Below the pieces are notes generated by a model, which was not told the origin of the DNA, ran no database searches, and saw nothing but the letters and a program-made list of their open reading frames with translations. A stretch of DNA of 64,000 nt from assembly GCA_964399535.1 (NCBI GenBank), contig CAYNRE010000030.1, positions 96,182 to 160,181 on the forward strand, given 5' to 3'. Within the stretch, counting starts at the first letter, position 1. Every line of letters begins with the position of its first letter. Source of the stretch: CAYNRE01 sp964399535. Its GTDB lineage: Bacteria; Planctomycetota; Planctomycetia; Pirellulales; CAYNRE01. Shown here piece by piece: positions 16,709 through 26,065 of the stretch. The position numbers were made by a program, and so were the translations under genes.

Positions 16709-18397
16709 TTACCGCAGCCGAAACCGGCGCTTTGGCGGGGGCAATCGCGGGGGGGGCTCGCCGCTGAGCGCCGAGAGCTCGGCCTGCAGCATGGTCAGCA
16801 GCGCGTGTAGAAAGGCCACGACCATGGGGCCCACGAAGATGCCGATCGGGCCTAAGGTAGTCACCCCGCCCAACACGCTGAGCAGGGCCAAGAGCGGGTG
16901 AATATTCGACTGGCCGTGAAGCACCAGCGGCTTGATCACATTGTCCGAAGTGGAAACGATCCCCGCGCCGTACAGCGCCAATAGCGCCGCCGCCATGGTG
17001 CGTTCTTCGTACAGCAAGAGCCAGAGCGAGCACCCTCCCCAAACCGCCGCCGCGCCGACGAAGGGGACCATCGCCAACACCATCGTGAGCAGGCTTAGCA
17101 GAAAAACGGCGCCAATGCCCGCGACGAAAAAGCCGATGCCCGCCAAGATTCCCTGAACCACGGCCGAGAGCAGCGTGGCGAGCACCACGGCCCGGCTCAC
17201 CTTGTCGAATTCGGTCAGCATCTGCTCGGCGAATCGCCGATCGAGCGGCGAAAGCCGCATAATGCCATCGACCATGGCCGCCCCGTCGGCCAGAAAGTAG
17301 TACAGCGATACCAGCAAAATGCACAGCCCAACGATGAATTTCCCCAGGAAGCCGGCCACGGCCTGGGTGGTGCTCAGCGCCAAGGGCCCCGCGAACGACT
17401 GAATTCCCTCGCGCAGGCTCTCCAGCCGGACCTCGTCGTCCTCGGGGTTGGCTTGCAACTTAACCCAGTACCAGAACGGGTCGCCCAACAGGGCATCTCG
17501 AAACGCCTCCTGGGCTTCGACCACCTGTTCGGCCGCGGCCTGCCAGGCGGAATCGCCGCCTGAAGTGCCCGAGGGGTCGCCGCCGGCATCGTCGGCCGAC
17601 TGTCCTTTTGGCGGGGCCCCCTTTGCCGCAGCGGCCGCGTCAAGCTCAGCGACCGCCGCCGACAGGCGATCGAGGGCCTTGCCCACTTGAATGGCTTCGC
17701 GCTGACGTTCTTGTTGCCAGGCGGCCGGGCCCGGCTCCTCGGCCACGGGAAGCTCGCGCGAAAGCTGCTGACGGAGCGAGGCCACTTGTTCGGAAAGTTC
17801 CGCGGCCAGTTGCCTGCGGCTTAGCGGCGGTTGGCCTGGCTTGGCCTCGAGAGGGCGGGCAATCGTTTGTGCGTCGCTTCCGGAATTCGAGGCCTCGTCG
17901 GCCGGTTCGGCGCGGGGGGCTGCCCCCACCACCGCGCCGCTGATGTTTTCGGCGCCCCTTGGCCCGGGCTCGTCGTCGTCGCCCGGCGGGGCATCGCGCA
18001 GCGCGGCAACTCGGGCGGCAATCGCGTCGCAGCGCAGCCGCACGGCGTGCGAAGGCAAGGCCAGGTGCAGCCGTTGACGAATCACTGCCATGCGATCGGC
18101 CAGATCGCGACGGCTGAGCGCGCCCGCCACGCTCATGCCTTCCGACGCCGCCCGAGTAACCAGCAGCGCCGCCGGCACCATCACGGTGAGCAGGGCCGCC
18201 AGCGTGGTTAACAGCGCCGCCAGGCGCACTCGCCCGCCGCAAGTGGCGGTCAGCCAACGGTGCAGCGGCCGCAGCATGACCACCAAGACCAGCGCCAGAA
18301 AGATGGGGAGCACGAACTGGGCCATGACCCAGAAGAACATGCCCGACATAAACAGGACGATGGCCGCCAGAATGATAAACGAAACGAGTCGCGACAC
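16709..18397 (-). CDS. AI-2E-family (PerM/UPF0118) transporter with a large hydrophilic insert
   Basis: A 562-residue membrane protein. Two hydrophobic hairpins at residues about 5-40 and 60-80 precede a long hydrophilic, helical, Ala/Glu-rich stretch at about 82-332. After it come about five helices with the family signature (LVSLYYFLADG, LSPLDRRFAEQML, FVGAAAVWGG, SDNVIKPLVLHG and LGGVTTLGPIGIFVGPM). Usual family length is about 350 residues, so the insert is oversized. Family members export small molecules or act in Na+/H+ exchange. The start is GTG at 18397, with GGAGG about 7 nt upstream; a longer frame lacks a binding site. Confidence 0.82.
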   Translation of the reverse strand: MSRLVSFIILAAIVLFMSGMFFWVMAQFVLPIFLALVLVVMLRPLHRWLTATCGGRVRLAALLTTLAALLTVMVPAALLVTRAASEGMSVAGALSRRDLADRMAVIRQRLHLALPSHAVRLRCDAIAARVAALRDAPPGDDDEPGPRGAENISGAVVGAAPRAEPADEASNSGSDAQTIARPLEAKPGQPPLSRRQLAAELSEQVASLRQQLSRELPVAEEPGPAAWQQERQREAIQVGKALDRLSAAVAELDAAAAAKGAPPKGQSADDAGGDPSGTSGGDSAWQAAAEQVVEAQEAFRDALLGDPFWYWVKLQANPEDDEVRLESLREGIQSFAGPLALSTTQAVAGFLGKFIVGLCILLVSLYYFLADGAAMVDGIMRLSPLDRRFAEQMLTEFDKVSRAVVLATLLSAVVQGILAGIGFFVAGIGAVFLLSLLTMVLAMVPFVGAAAVWGGCSLWLLLYEERTMAAALLALYGAGIVSTSDNVIKPLVLHGQSNIHPLLALLSVLGGVTTLGPIGIFVGPMVVAFLHALLTMLQAELSALSGEPPPRLPPPKRRFRLR

Positions 18398-18621
18398 GAG
18401 GTTTCCTCCCCCCACGCCAGTCGCCCAACTTTCCCCGCGAGCGATCGCCGCTCGCGGCACGGCCGGAATTGTAGGTCCGCACGGGCAAAACCGGAAAGAC
18501 GAACCCCACCGGGTGTCCCCGAGGCGGTTGAATACGGCGAGCGGGGGCGGCAGAATGCAGGCCCCCGCGGCCGCTCGCCGCTCCCGGAAAACCTTCTCGG
18601 TCCGCCAAAGGGCTCGCGCCC

Positions 18622-19581
18622 GTGGACGAACTACCCCTGCCGCCCAAGCAGCGCCGTTCTGGCTGGCGGCCCTGGGCCGTGCGCGCACTAAAACTAGCCG
18701 TGGTCTTGGCCGTGGCCTGGGGGGTTCGCGGCACCGTTACGGCGGCACTCGATGAGTTGAGCCGCCAGCCGCGTGCTTGGCGCCCGGCCTGGTTCGTCGT
18801 AAGTGGCGTCGTGTACCTTGTCGGCCTGATGCCGGCCGCCTGGTTCTACGACCGCGTGCTGCGCAGCGGTGGCCAGTCGCCCCCGGGGTGGTCGGCCTGG
18901 CGGGCTTTTTACATCAGCGAGCTGGGTAAGTATGTGCCCGGCAAGGCCATGGTCGTGGTGATTCGCACCACGCTGGCCCAGGGGCCAACCGTCGACCCGA
19001 CGGTGGCCGCTCTGGGGGTATTTCTGGAAACCTTCTCGGTCATGGCCGTCGGTTGCGTGCTGGGAGCGGTTTCAGCTTCGATCTGGCTGCGCGATCAGCC
19101 CTGGGTGGTCGCCGGCGCCTGGGGGCTGGCCCTGGTGGCCTGGGTGCCCCTAACCCCCCCGGTGTTCCGCCTGGCAGTGCGCTCCGCGCAGCGGTTGAGC
19201 CGCGACCCACCGGCCCTTGCCGCCTGGCATGTTCCAGCTTCCGTATTGCTGCCCGGCTGGGCCGCCATGGCCATGGTTTGGGTGCTCTGGGGCGTGAGCC
19301 TGGCCGCCGTGCTCATCGGGCTGGGCAGTTCTCCCCAGGCCGCCTGGTCGGCGGTTCCCCGCGCCACCGCCGCGGCCACGCTGGGTACCTGCGTCGGCTT
19401 TTTCTCGTTGGTGCCAGGCGGGGCCGTGGTCCGCGAAAGCGTCATTATGGAACTACTCCGTCCGCAGGTGGGCGACGCCACGGCGCTCGTGGCCCCCATC
19501 GCACTGCGTCTGGTTTGGCTAATGTCTGAACTGGTGATTTCAGTTATCCTGTATCCCTGGTATCGCAACCGGCCGGAATAA
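18622..19581 (+). CDS. Lysylphosphatidylglycerol synthase TM-like (UPF0104) membrane protein
   Basis: A 319-residue polytopic membrane protein with about eight helices. WRAFYISELGKYVPGKAMVVVIR is the family hallmark (Y.S...KY.PG), and GFFSLVPGGAVVRESVIMELL is the second conserved block. Relatives form the flippase half of MprF or act in lipid and polyprenol metabolism. It starts with GTG at 18622. Downstream are a polyprenyl-phosphate type GT2 and a membrane protein, so a role in lipid-linked sugar handling is likely but inferred. Confidence 0.78.
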   Translation: MDELPLPPKQRRSGWRPWAVRALKLAVVLAVAWGVRGTVTAALDELSRQPRAWRPAWFVVSGVVYLVGLMPAAWFYDRVLRSGGQSPPGWSAWRAFYISELGKYVPGKAMVVVIRTTLAQGPTVDPTVAALGVFLETFSVMAVGCVLGAVSASIWLRDQPWVVAGAWGLALVAWVPLTPPVFRLAVRSAQRLSRDPPALAAWHVPASVLLPGWAAMAMVWVLWGVSLAAVLIGLGSSPQAAWSAVPRATAAATLGTCVGFFSLVPGGAVVRESVIMELLRPQVGDATALVAPIALRLVWLMSELVISVILYPWYRNRPE

Positions 19582-19733
19582 TCCGCCGCAACCAGATCGC
19601 GTCGACGACACGTTCGCAAGCCGACCGGGGCCCGCATTTCGGCGATGGCGAGACCGCGGCAGTATTGCGCGGGCGAGGCCTGCTCTACACAGGGGCAGTG
19701 GCCCGGGGGAATGAGATTTCGCATAGGGCCGGG

Positions 19734-20825
19734 ATGATGCTGTCGTTGGTAATCCCGGTGCTGGACGAGCGCGAGAGCCTCGAATCGTTGTACCGAGCGA
19801 TTGCGGCCACGGCCGGCGAACTTGCGGCCACGGCCGGCGAGCCACCCCATCGCTCCGCGGCCTGGGAAATGATTCTGGTCGACGATGGCTCGCGCGACGG
19901 CTCTTGGCAGGTCATTGCCGGTCTGGCGGCCGCCGACTCTCGGGTCCGGGGAATTCGCCTGCGCCGCAATTTCGGCAAGGCAGCCGCGCTCTCGGCCGGG
20001 TTTCGCGCCGCACGCGGCAGCCTAATCGTAACCCTCGACGCCGATCTGCAGGACGATCCGCGAGAAATTCCGCGCCTGATCCAGGCACTCGACGGTGGGC
20101 TCGACGTCGTCAGCGGCTGGAAACAGGTTCGGCACGACCCGTGGCACAAAGTCTTCCCCTCGCGGGTGTTCAATGCCTTGGTCAGTTGGCTCACCGGGGT
20201 GCGGCTGCACGACCACAATTGCGGACTGAAAGCCTATCGCCGCGAGGTGCTCGACGAGGTACGGCTGTACGGTGAATTGCATCGCTTCGTGCCCGTGTTA
20301 GCCGCCGCGCGGGGCTTCAAAGTGGGCGAACTGGCCGTCACGCACCACTCGCGGCGCCACGGCCATTCCAAGTACGGCGTCGGCCGGTTCGTCAAAGGCT
20401 TTCTCGACCTGCTTACCGTCAAATTCCTCACGGGCTTTGGGCAACGCCCGCAACACCTCTTGGGCACGGTGGGCCTGGGCGCCTTTGCCTTGGGCGGCCT
20501 GGGGCTGATTTACCTCACGCTCTATTGGTTGATGGCGCGGCTCAACCCCGCTTGGAACTTGCTTCCGCTGCATCAGCGTCCAGCGCTGCTGTATTCGGTT
20601 GGCGCCCTGCTGCTGGGAGCCCAGATGATGTCGATCGGGTTCCTGGCCGAACTGATCACGGCCTATCACGGCCGCGACGAAGATACTTACTCGATTGCCG
20701 AGCGAACTACGGCCCCGCGAGCCCGAGATCCGGTCGCGATGTCGGCCCCCAGCGACGCACCGCCCGGCTCGCAGGGACCAAGTAGCGACGCGTCGGCCCC
20801 CTCGGAAGGAGCCGATCGTGGCTGA
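19734..20825 (+). CDS. Family 2 glycosyltransferase (DPM1/ArnC-like)
   Basis: A 363-residue enzyme. The GT2 fold covers residues 1-230 with LVIPVLDE, ILVDDGSRDGS, RLRRNFGKAAALSAGF and TLDADLQDDP (nucleotide and metal site). HHSRRHGHSKYGVGRF is the conserved C-terminal piece. Two membrane helices at about 245-270 and 285-320 anchor it. The combination suggests transfer of a sugar to polyprenyl phosphate on the cytoplasmic face. The start is ATG 19734 (ATG 19737 also possible). A 21-bp in-frame duplication (19801-19842) gives the doubled ATAGE near residue 30. It overlaps the next gene by 8 nt. Confidence 0.85.
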   Translation: MMLSLVIPVLDERESLESLYRAIAATAGELAATAGEPPHRSAAWEMILVDDGSRDGSWQVIAGLAAADSRVRGIRLRRNFGKAAALSAGFRAARGSLIVTLDADLQDDPREIPRLIQALDGGLDVVSGWKQVRHDPWHKVFPSRVFNALVSWLTGVRLHDHNCGLKAYRREVLDEVRLYGELHRFVPVLAAARGFKVGELAVTHHSRRHGHSKYGVGRFVKGFLDLLTVKFLTGFGQRPQHLLGTVGLGAFALGGLGLIYLTLYWLMARLNPAWNLLPLHQRPALLYSVGALLLGAQMMSIGFLAELITAYHGRDEDTYSIAERTTAPRARDPVAMSAPSDAPPGSQGPSSDASAPSEGADRG

Positions 20826-22230
20826 GCCGGCGGCACAGGGCTCGCTCCGAAAAACGGCCTACACCCTGCTGATCGTGGTGGCCCTGGCCTCGCTCCTGGC
20901 CCGGATCGCGGCGGTCAATTCGGTCGACCGCCTGGCGCTGGAAACCCATTTGCAGCGAAGCGGCCGCGACGACTGGCGGCAACAGCGTCCGTTTCTCAGC
21001 GCCAACGATCGCAGCCGCTGGTGTACGATCCGGGCCCTGGTGGAACATGGCACCTACGCCATCGACGAGGTGATTCAGGAACCGCTCTGGGACACCATCG
21101 ACATGGTCAAACACGATGGGCATCTCTACAGCAGCAAGCCACCCCTCTTGCCGACCTTGCTGGCAGGGCCCTACTGGCTCATCCACCGGCTGACGGGTTG
21201 GACCCTGGGCGACCACCCCTTTGAAATCGGCCGAGCACTGCTGATCCTGTCGTGCGCCCTGCCCTGGGGGATGTTTCTGGTCTTGGTGGCGATTTGGGCC
21301 GAGCGCTATGGCCAGAGCGATTTCGGCCGGCTGCTTGTCGTGGCCACGGCCTGCTTCGGCACGCTCTTGACCACCTTCGCGGTCACGCTCACCAATCACC
21401 TGTTCGCCGCCGTTTCGGTCGCCATCAGCGTCCATTGCCTTCTGCGGCTGGTTGAAAAGGGCCCACGGGCCGGTACCTGTTTTCTGGCCGGTCTCAGCGG
21501 CGCGTTTGCGGCCGCCTGTGAATTGCCGGCACTGGCCTGGCTGGCCGGTCTGGCCGTTTGGATCGCCCTACTCGATCGCCGCCAGGCCCTGGGGGCCTTC
21601 CTGCCCGCGGTGCTGCTCGTGGCAGCCGCCTTTTTCGGCACCAATTGGGCCGCCCACGGCACCTGGCGACCGGCCTATTCGCAGCGGAGCGAGGGGGAGA
21701 ACTGGTACGACTATACCTATGAAGTTCGCGGCCGAACTCGCGAAAGTTACTGGCGCCATCGAGTCGGCATCGACCGGGGAGAATCGTCGCCGGCCCGCTA
21801 CGCGCTGCACGCGCTGGTGGGCCATCACGGCGTGTTTTCGCTCACGCCGCTATGGTTCGCCACCTGGCTCGGCTGGTACTGGGCCGCGCGTGGCCCCGAC
21901 CGGAATCAGGCCCGGCTGGCCCTCTTGGCCGCCGCCGTTTCGACCGTTTGCCTGGCCTTTTACCTGGCCCGCCCGCTGATCGACCGTAACTACGGGGGGC
22001 TCACGGCCGGCTTCCGCTGGCAATTTTGGCTCATCCCACTCTGGCTCTTGGGGATGCTGCCCGCGGCCGATCGACTGGGCGCCTGGCGCTGGGGTCGGGG
22101 GCTGATGTGGGCGGCCCTGGCCGTTTCAGTTTTCTCGGTCGCCTACCCCACCTGGAACCCGTGGACCCATCCCTGGGCCTGGAACCTGGGACAGTACCTA
22201 AGCGGCCCTGCCGCGGGAACTGGCCCGTAA
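20818..22230 (+). CDS. Polytopic membrane protein, probable lipid-linked sugar transferase type
   Basis: A 470-residue protein with about ten hydrophobic helices. The first loop carries RSRWCTIRALVEHGTYAIDEV and HDGHLYSSKPPLLPTLLAG, a pattern common in GT39/GT83-like membrane transferases, though the catalytic Asp pair is not clear-cut. The start is GTG 20818, inside the end of the GT2 gene, with AAGGAG 7 nt upstream, so translation is coupled. Neighbours (GT2 and flippase-like protein) suggest use of a polyprenyl-sugar donor. It may have lost catalytic activity. Confidence 0.65.
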   Translation: MAEPAAQGSLRKTAYTLLIVVALASLLARIAAVNSVDRLALETHLQRSGRDDWRQQRPFLSANDRSRWCTIRALVEHGTYAIDEVIQEPLWDTIDMVKHDGHLYSSKPPLLPTLLAGPYWLIHRLTGWTLGDHPFEIGRALLILSCALPWGMFLVLVAIWAERYGQSDFGRLLVVATACFGTLLTTFAVTLTNHLFAAVSVAISVHCLLRLVEKGPRAGTCFLAGLSGAFAAACELPALAWLAGLAVWIALLDRRQALGAFLPAVLLVAAAFFGTNWAAHGTWRPAYSQRSEGENWYDYTYEVRGRTRESYWRHRVGIDRGESSPARYALHALVGHHGVFSLTPLWFATWLGWYWAARGPDRNQARLALLAAAVSTVCLAFYLARPLIDRNYGGLTAGFRWQFWLIPLWLLGMLPAADRLGAWRWGRGLMWAALAVSVFSVAYPTWNPWTHPWAWNLGQYLSGPAAGTGP

Positions 22231-22275
22231 CGCGCCGCCGGAGAATTGGCCGCCGCTGCCAACCCGGCCCGCCGA

Positions 22276-22725
22276 TCAATGCGCGGGCGATTGCTCGGGA
22301 GCGTCGGTGATTTCCTCGGTCGCCGGCGCTTGAGCCGTGGCGCCCTCGCCCTCGGCGCGCGGTGCTGCGTCGTGGTCGGCATGTTCGGTCTCGCCGCTCA
22401 GCACGGCCCGACGCGGCGGCATGGGGAGCGGCTCCAGGTAAATGTCGCCGAACACGTAATCGCGTTTGGTCTCGGCCAGGGCCCGCTGATACCGGCAGAA
22501 CGCCTCGCGAGTCGAACCGGCGCGGCGGTATTCGCGCCAGGCGCACTCCAGCCGGTGGACGTACACTTCCCAGTGATGCTGGCGGAAATCGTCCTCGGGG
22601 AAGCGCCGGAAGCTGCGCGTCACCGGCGGACCATTGTGAGAGGGCTGATTGTGATCCACCGGCACTTCGCCCGGAGGTACCGCCAGCGCGGTGCCCACGA
22701 CTGCCCAACCAAGCCAAGCTGCCAT
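22276..22725 (-). CDS. Small exported protein of unknown function
   Basis: A 149-residue protein with a short N-terminal hydrophobic segment (AAWLGWAVVGTALAV), probably a signal peptide. The hydrophilic body contains FPEDDFRQHHWEVYVHRLECAWREY, and the tail is Ala/Glu-rich and low-complexity. The ATG at 22725 is preferred over one 33 nt upstream because GAGGGAG sits about 10 nt before it. No family recognised. Its 3' end faces that of the preceding membrane protein. The upstream gap 22726-23088 (363 nt) shows no gene. Confidence 0.55.
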   Translation of the reverse strand: MAAWLGWAVVGTALAVPPGEVPVDHNQPSHNGPPVTRSFRRFPEDDFRQHHWEVYVHRLECAWREYRRAGSTREAFCRYQRALAETKRDYVFGDIYLEPLPMPPRRAVLSGETEHADHDAAPRAEGEGATAQAPATEEITDAPEQSPAH

Positions 22726-23088
22726 GGCCTCGGGTCTCCCTCGCCAAGAAATGCCCACTACGATTCACCGCGCGGCGCGCTGGCTGGGCGTGCCAATTTA
22801 AGTGTACACACGATTCGCAAAGGGGGCCGCGCGAGAGGCATCGCCGATGACGTTCCCTGTCGGCCCGGGCGACCGGTCGTATCGCCCGCGCCTAGCCTTG
22901 CCGATTGCTCGGCCGGCCGACACCCCCAGGCGGTCCCAGCCCCCGCACGACCCTCCTGACAACCGCTTGGAGAATGCCGCGCCAGGGGGGGCCGCCGATT
23001 TGGCGCCGGCCTCCGGCAGGCGGTAGGTTTAAGTACCGGCCTCGGCTGTCACGTGCCCGGCCGCGCTACCCCTTGGAGAATCGGCCCA

Positions 23089-23493
23089 ATGTCGGACCCG
23101 ACTAAGAAACTGAACTACGTGGTGCTCGCGATCCTACTGCTGGCGGTGGTGCTCGGGTATCAGCTGGTCGGCAGCCCCGAACCTCCGTCCGACAACTGGT
23201 TTCAAACCGCGGTAATTCAGCGTCCGGAACCCGTGCTGGTCAAATTCGGAGCGACCTGGTGCGGACCTTGCCGAATGCTCGACGGCGAACTCGAGGGGCT
23301 CGACACCCGGTTGGCCGGTCGGGCTTCGGTGGTCAAGGTCGATGTCGACGAACGGCCTGATTTGGCCCGCCACTACGGGGTCTCGTCCATTCCCCGGCTG
23401 CTGGTTTTTCGCGGGGGCAAGGTCGTGGCCGACCGGGTGGGCTACATGGACCAAAAGGCCCTCGCCGATTGGGTGCTGGCCTCGGCCCGCTAG
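23089..23493 (+). CDS. Membrane-anchored thioredoxin
   Basis: A 134-residue protein. One N-terminal helix (residues about 9-27) anchors a thioredoxin domain facing the periplasm. KFGATWCGPCRML carries the CGPC redox pair at 58-61, and SSIPRLLVF holds the cis-Pro loop. GGAG lies upstream of the ATG. It probably reduces or exchanges disulfides of exported proteins. Cys-rich partners exist in this genome (see the protein at 58114-60204), but a link is speculative. It is convergent with the pseudouridine synthase gene. Confidence 0.88.
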   Translation: MSDPTKKLNYVVLAILLLAVVLGYQLVGSPEPPSDNWFQTAVIQRPEPVLVKFGATWCGPCRMLDGELEGLDTRLAGRASVVKVDVDERPDLARHYGVSSIPRLLVFRGGKVVADRVGYMDQKALADWVLASAR

Positions 23494-23550
23494 CCCACAA
23501 TCGCCTCCGGACGAGGTCCGGGCCCCGTGGCTAACGGGTTCCTACCCTGG

Positions 23551-24267
23551 CTACTCGCAACAAGTCGCCGGCTCGGGCGGAATTTCTAGCGCCCCCCAGC
23601 AGGCAGGCGGCGGGGCGGTAATCTCGAGCCAGGCGCGGCTCATCGGGTGGCGAAACCCCAACAGCCGCGCATGGAGCGCGATGGCTCGCCCGCGCGGGTC
23701 TTCCGACCAGGGGCCGAACGGCTCGCTCGAACCGTAGAATTCGTCGCCCAACACCGGCCAGCCGCGCGAGGCCGCTTGGATGCGGATCTGGTGCGTGCGC
23801 CCGGTCTGAAGCTCGATTTCCAGCAGCGAACCCCAAGGGCCGCGCCGCAGCACGCGATAGCCGAGCAGGGCCGGTCGCGCCCCGGGGTGATCGGGCGGAA
23901 CGACCGCGGCCCGGGGCTGATCGGGAATCTTGATCAGGTGATCTTCCCAAATTCCTTCGTCGGGTGTGACCTGGCCCGACACCGCCGCCCAGTACACCTT
24001 TTGCACCTGACGGTCCTCGAATTGGCGCGAAATACGGCGGGCCGCGCGCGTGTGCAGGGCGAACACGATGGCGCCCGAGGCGGGTCGATCGAGCCGGTGC
24101 GGCACCCCCAGATACACCTTGCCGGTGGCGTCTCGCCGCTCGGCCAGGAGTTGTTTGACGCGCACCTCCAGGCTATCGATGCCCGGCGGGGCCTGGGTCG
24201 ACAACCCTGGCGGCTTGTTCAGCACCAGGGCCGGTCCCTCTTCGTAAAGAATGTCGAGCGGCGGCAT
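23551..24267 (-). CDS. RluA-family pseudouridine synthase
   Basis: A 238-residue enzyme. HRLDRPASG at residues 57-65 holds the catalytic Asp60, and LLEIELQTGRTHQIRIQ is the second family motif. There is no N-terminal S4 domain, as in the shorter RluA/TruC-like members. It isomerises uridine in rRNA or tRNA; the target cannot be told from sequence. The start is the ATG at 24267. It lies downstream of the oxidoreductase gene by 131 nt on the same strand. Confidence 0.88.
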   Translation of the reverse strand: MPPLDILYEEGPALVLNKPPGLSTQAPPGIDSLEVRVKQLLAERRDATGKVYLGVPHRLDRPASGAIVFALHTRAARRISRQFEDRQVQKVYWAAVSGQVTPDEGIWEDHLIKIPDQPRAAVVPPDHPGARPALLGYRVLRRGPWGSLLEIELQTGRTHQIRIQAASRGWPVLGDEFYGSSEPFGPWSEDPRGRAIALHARLLGFRHPMSRAWLEITAPPPACWGALEIPPEPATCCE

Positions 24268-24398
24268 ACCGAATCACACATCGGCCCGAGGCGCGGCTCG
24301 GTCCAATTCGACCGAGCCGTGCCGCTCCGCGTAACCGCCGGTAATCGTGACAATTCTCCCCGCCGGGCCGGCAATTGTGCCGGCGGGGCAGGCGCGGC

Positions 24399-25853
24399 CT
24401 AGACCTGGCCCGCGGCAGGCACCACGAACGGCGCGCGGTACTCGCGCGAGAGCATGGCATCGGCCACGGCGTTGTCGGCAAACCTTTCCTCGGCCGTATT
24501 CAGCACCAGCTTGTTGCCGAAGTGCAGTTGGGCCTCGCCCGGCGAAACGCCGTTCTCGGCCAGGTGCGCCAGAGTTCGCGTGAGGGTTTCCTGGGCCTCT
24601 TCGTCCTCGCCCAGCCGCGAGCTGACCTCGCTGGCGGGAATCGACTCGCCCAGCCGGTAGGCGATGTTGCCCAGGTGACACAGGGCGCTGGAAAGATGAC
24701 CTTCGAGAATCTCGGCGTTCAGGTCTTCGGTCTTCCGGCTGCGAACCGCGGCGATAAAGTTGCCGAAGTGGTCGCCGCCGCCGCTGAACTGGGTGAGCGG
24801 CTTGCCGTCCAGGTCGAAGGCCGCCCCCGAGCTGTAGCCGGTCATCACCACGTAGCCCTGCTCGCAGTGGAAGATATTGCCGACCCGGGCGCCGCGGTAG
24901 TCTTCCGTTTTCAGGCCGCGCACTTCAAACACCAGCCGCTTGTCGCCGTACTGGTGGATGCTGACCTGCGTATTGGCGGTTTCGCCGGCGTCTTCGTAGC
25001 CCAGGCGACCGCCGTAGCTAATAACCGAGTCGCCGAGATTGTCCACGCCCAACCCCCAGCGGGCGATGTCCATCTGGTGAATGCCCTGGTTGCCCAGGTC
25101 GCCGTTGCCGAATTCCCAGATCCAGTGCCAGTCGTAGTGGAATTGCCGCCGGGTGACGGGCAGTTCGTGGGCCGGGCCGGCCCATAGGTCGTAGTTCACG
25201 CTGGCCGGCACCTGGTATTGGCCCTTGGGCCCGATCGAGGTCCGGGTTTTGTAGCACAGCCCCCGCGCTACCTTCACGGCGCCGAGCTGGCCGCTCCGCA
25301 AGTAGGCGACGGCGTCTTTCATGGCCTGGTTCGAGCGGCACTGGGTGCCGGTCTGCACAATTTTCTTGTGCTTGCGAGCCGCCTCGACAATGCGCCGGCC
25401 TTCGCTCACGTTATGGCTTACCGGCTTCTCGACGTAGACATCTTTACCGGCCTGAATGGCCCAGATCGCGGCCAGGGCATGCCAGTGATTGGGCGTGGCG
25501 ATGCTCACGACGTCGACCGCGGGGTCTTCGAACGCGGTGCGCAGGTCAGCCACGTACTTGGGCACGCGGCCATCTTGCTTCTTGCCGCATTCCTCGGCCC
25601 GGCGCTCGCCCACCTTCGAATCGGGGTCGACAATGTACAGCACTTCGGTGTCGGCCCGGCCGGCGAAGTTGTCGATGTGCTCGGTACCTCGCCCGCGCAC
25701 CCCCAGGATGGCCACGCCCAGTTTTTCATTGGGGCTGTCCGACGGACGATTCTCCTCCGCGCGAACCTGGCGGCCCGCCGACGCAGCCGCCAGGGCCGCG
25801 GTCGAGGCAAACAACGAATCTTCCAGGAAACGCCGACGGTTGAGCTGGCTCAT
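24399..25853 (-). CDS. Tat-exported Gfo/Idh/MocA-family oxidoreductase
   Basis: A 484-residue protein. The N-terminus NRRRFLEDSLFASTAALAAA is a Tat-type leader ending near QVRA. The Rossmann part starts at about 46 (VAILGVRGRGTEHI), followed by VSIATPNHWHA and VYVEKPVSHN (the family EKP motif at 142-144). The C-terminal domain includes WEFGNGDLGNQGIHQMDIARW. Planctomycetes carry many secreted members, usually acting on sugars with NAD(P). GAGGGAG lies about 7 nt before the ATG at 25853. The substrate is unknown. Confidence 0.87.
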   Translation of the reverse strand: MSQLNRRRFLEDSLFASTAALAAASAGRQVRAEENRPSDSPNEKLGVAILGVRGRGTEHIDNFAGRADTEVLYIVDPDSKVGERRAEECGKKQDGRVPKYVADLRTAFEDPAVDVVSIATPNHWHALAAIWAIQAGKDVYVEKPVSHNVSEGRRIVEAARKHKKIVQTGTQCRSNQAMKDAVAYLRSGQLGAVKVARGLCYKTRTSIGPKGQYQVPASVNYDLWAGPAHELPVTRRQFHYDWHWIWEFGNGDLGNQGIHQMDIARWGLGVDNLGDSVISYGGRLGYEDAGETANTQVSIHQYGDKRLVFEVRGLKTEDYRGARVGNIFHCEQGYVVMTGYSSGAAFDLDGKPLTQFSGGGDHFGNFIAAVRSRKTEDLNAEILEGHLSSALCHLGNIAYRLGESIPASEVSSRLGEDEEAQETLTRTLAHLAENGVSPGEAQLHFGNKLVLNTAEERFADNAVADAMLSREYRAPFVVPAAGQV

Positions 25854-26065
25854 GGACCGCTCCCTCGCAACAGATGAATTGGAAAGCTCCCCCCAAGGGG
25901 CCCCCAACGACCCACGTGGACCGGCTCGGCCACCAGCGATGGGGCGAGCCCAGGGCCTCTTAGGATAACCCAGGCCGACCGCGGTTGGCTACTAGGAGCC
26001 CTAGCACCCTGCCACCCAAGCGGGGAGGGGCCCGCAAAGGGTCCGTTTCGCCGCTCGGGGGGCGG

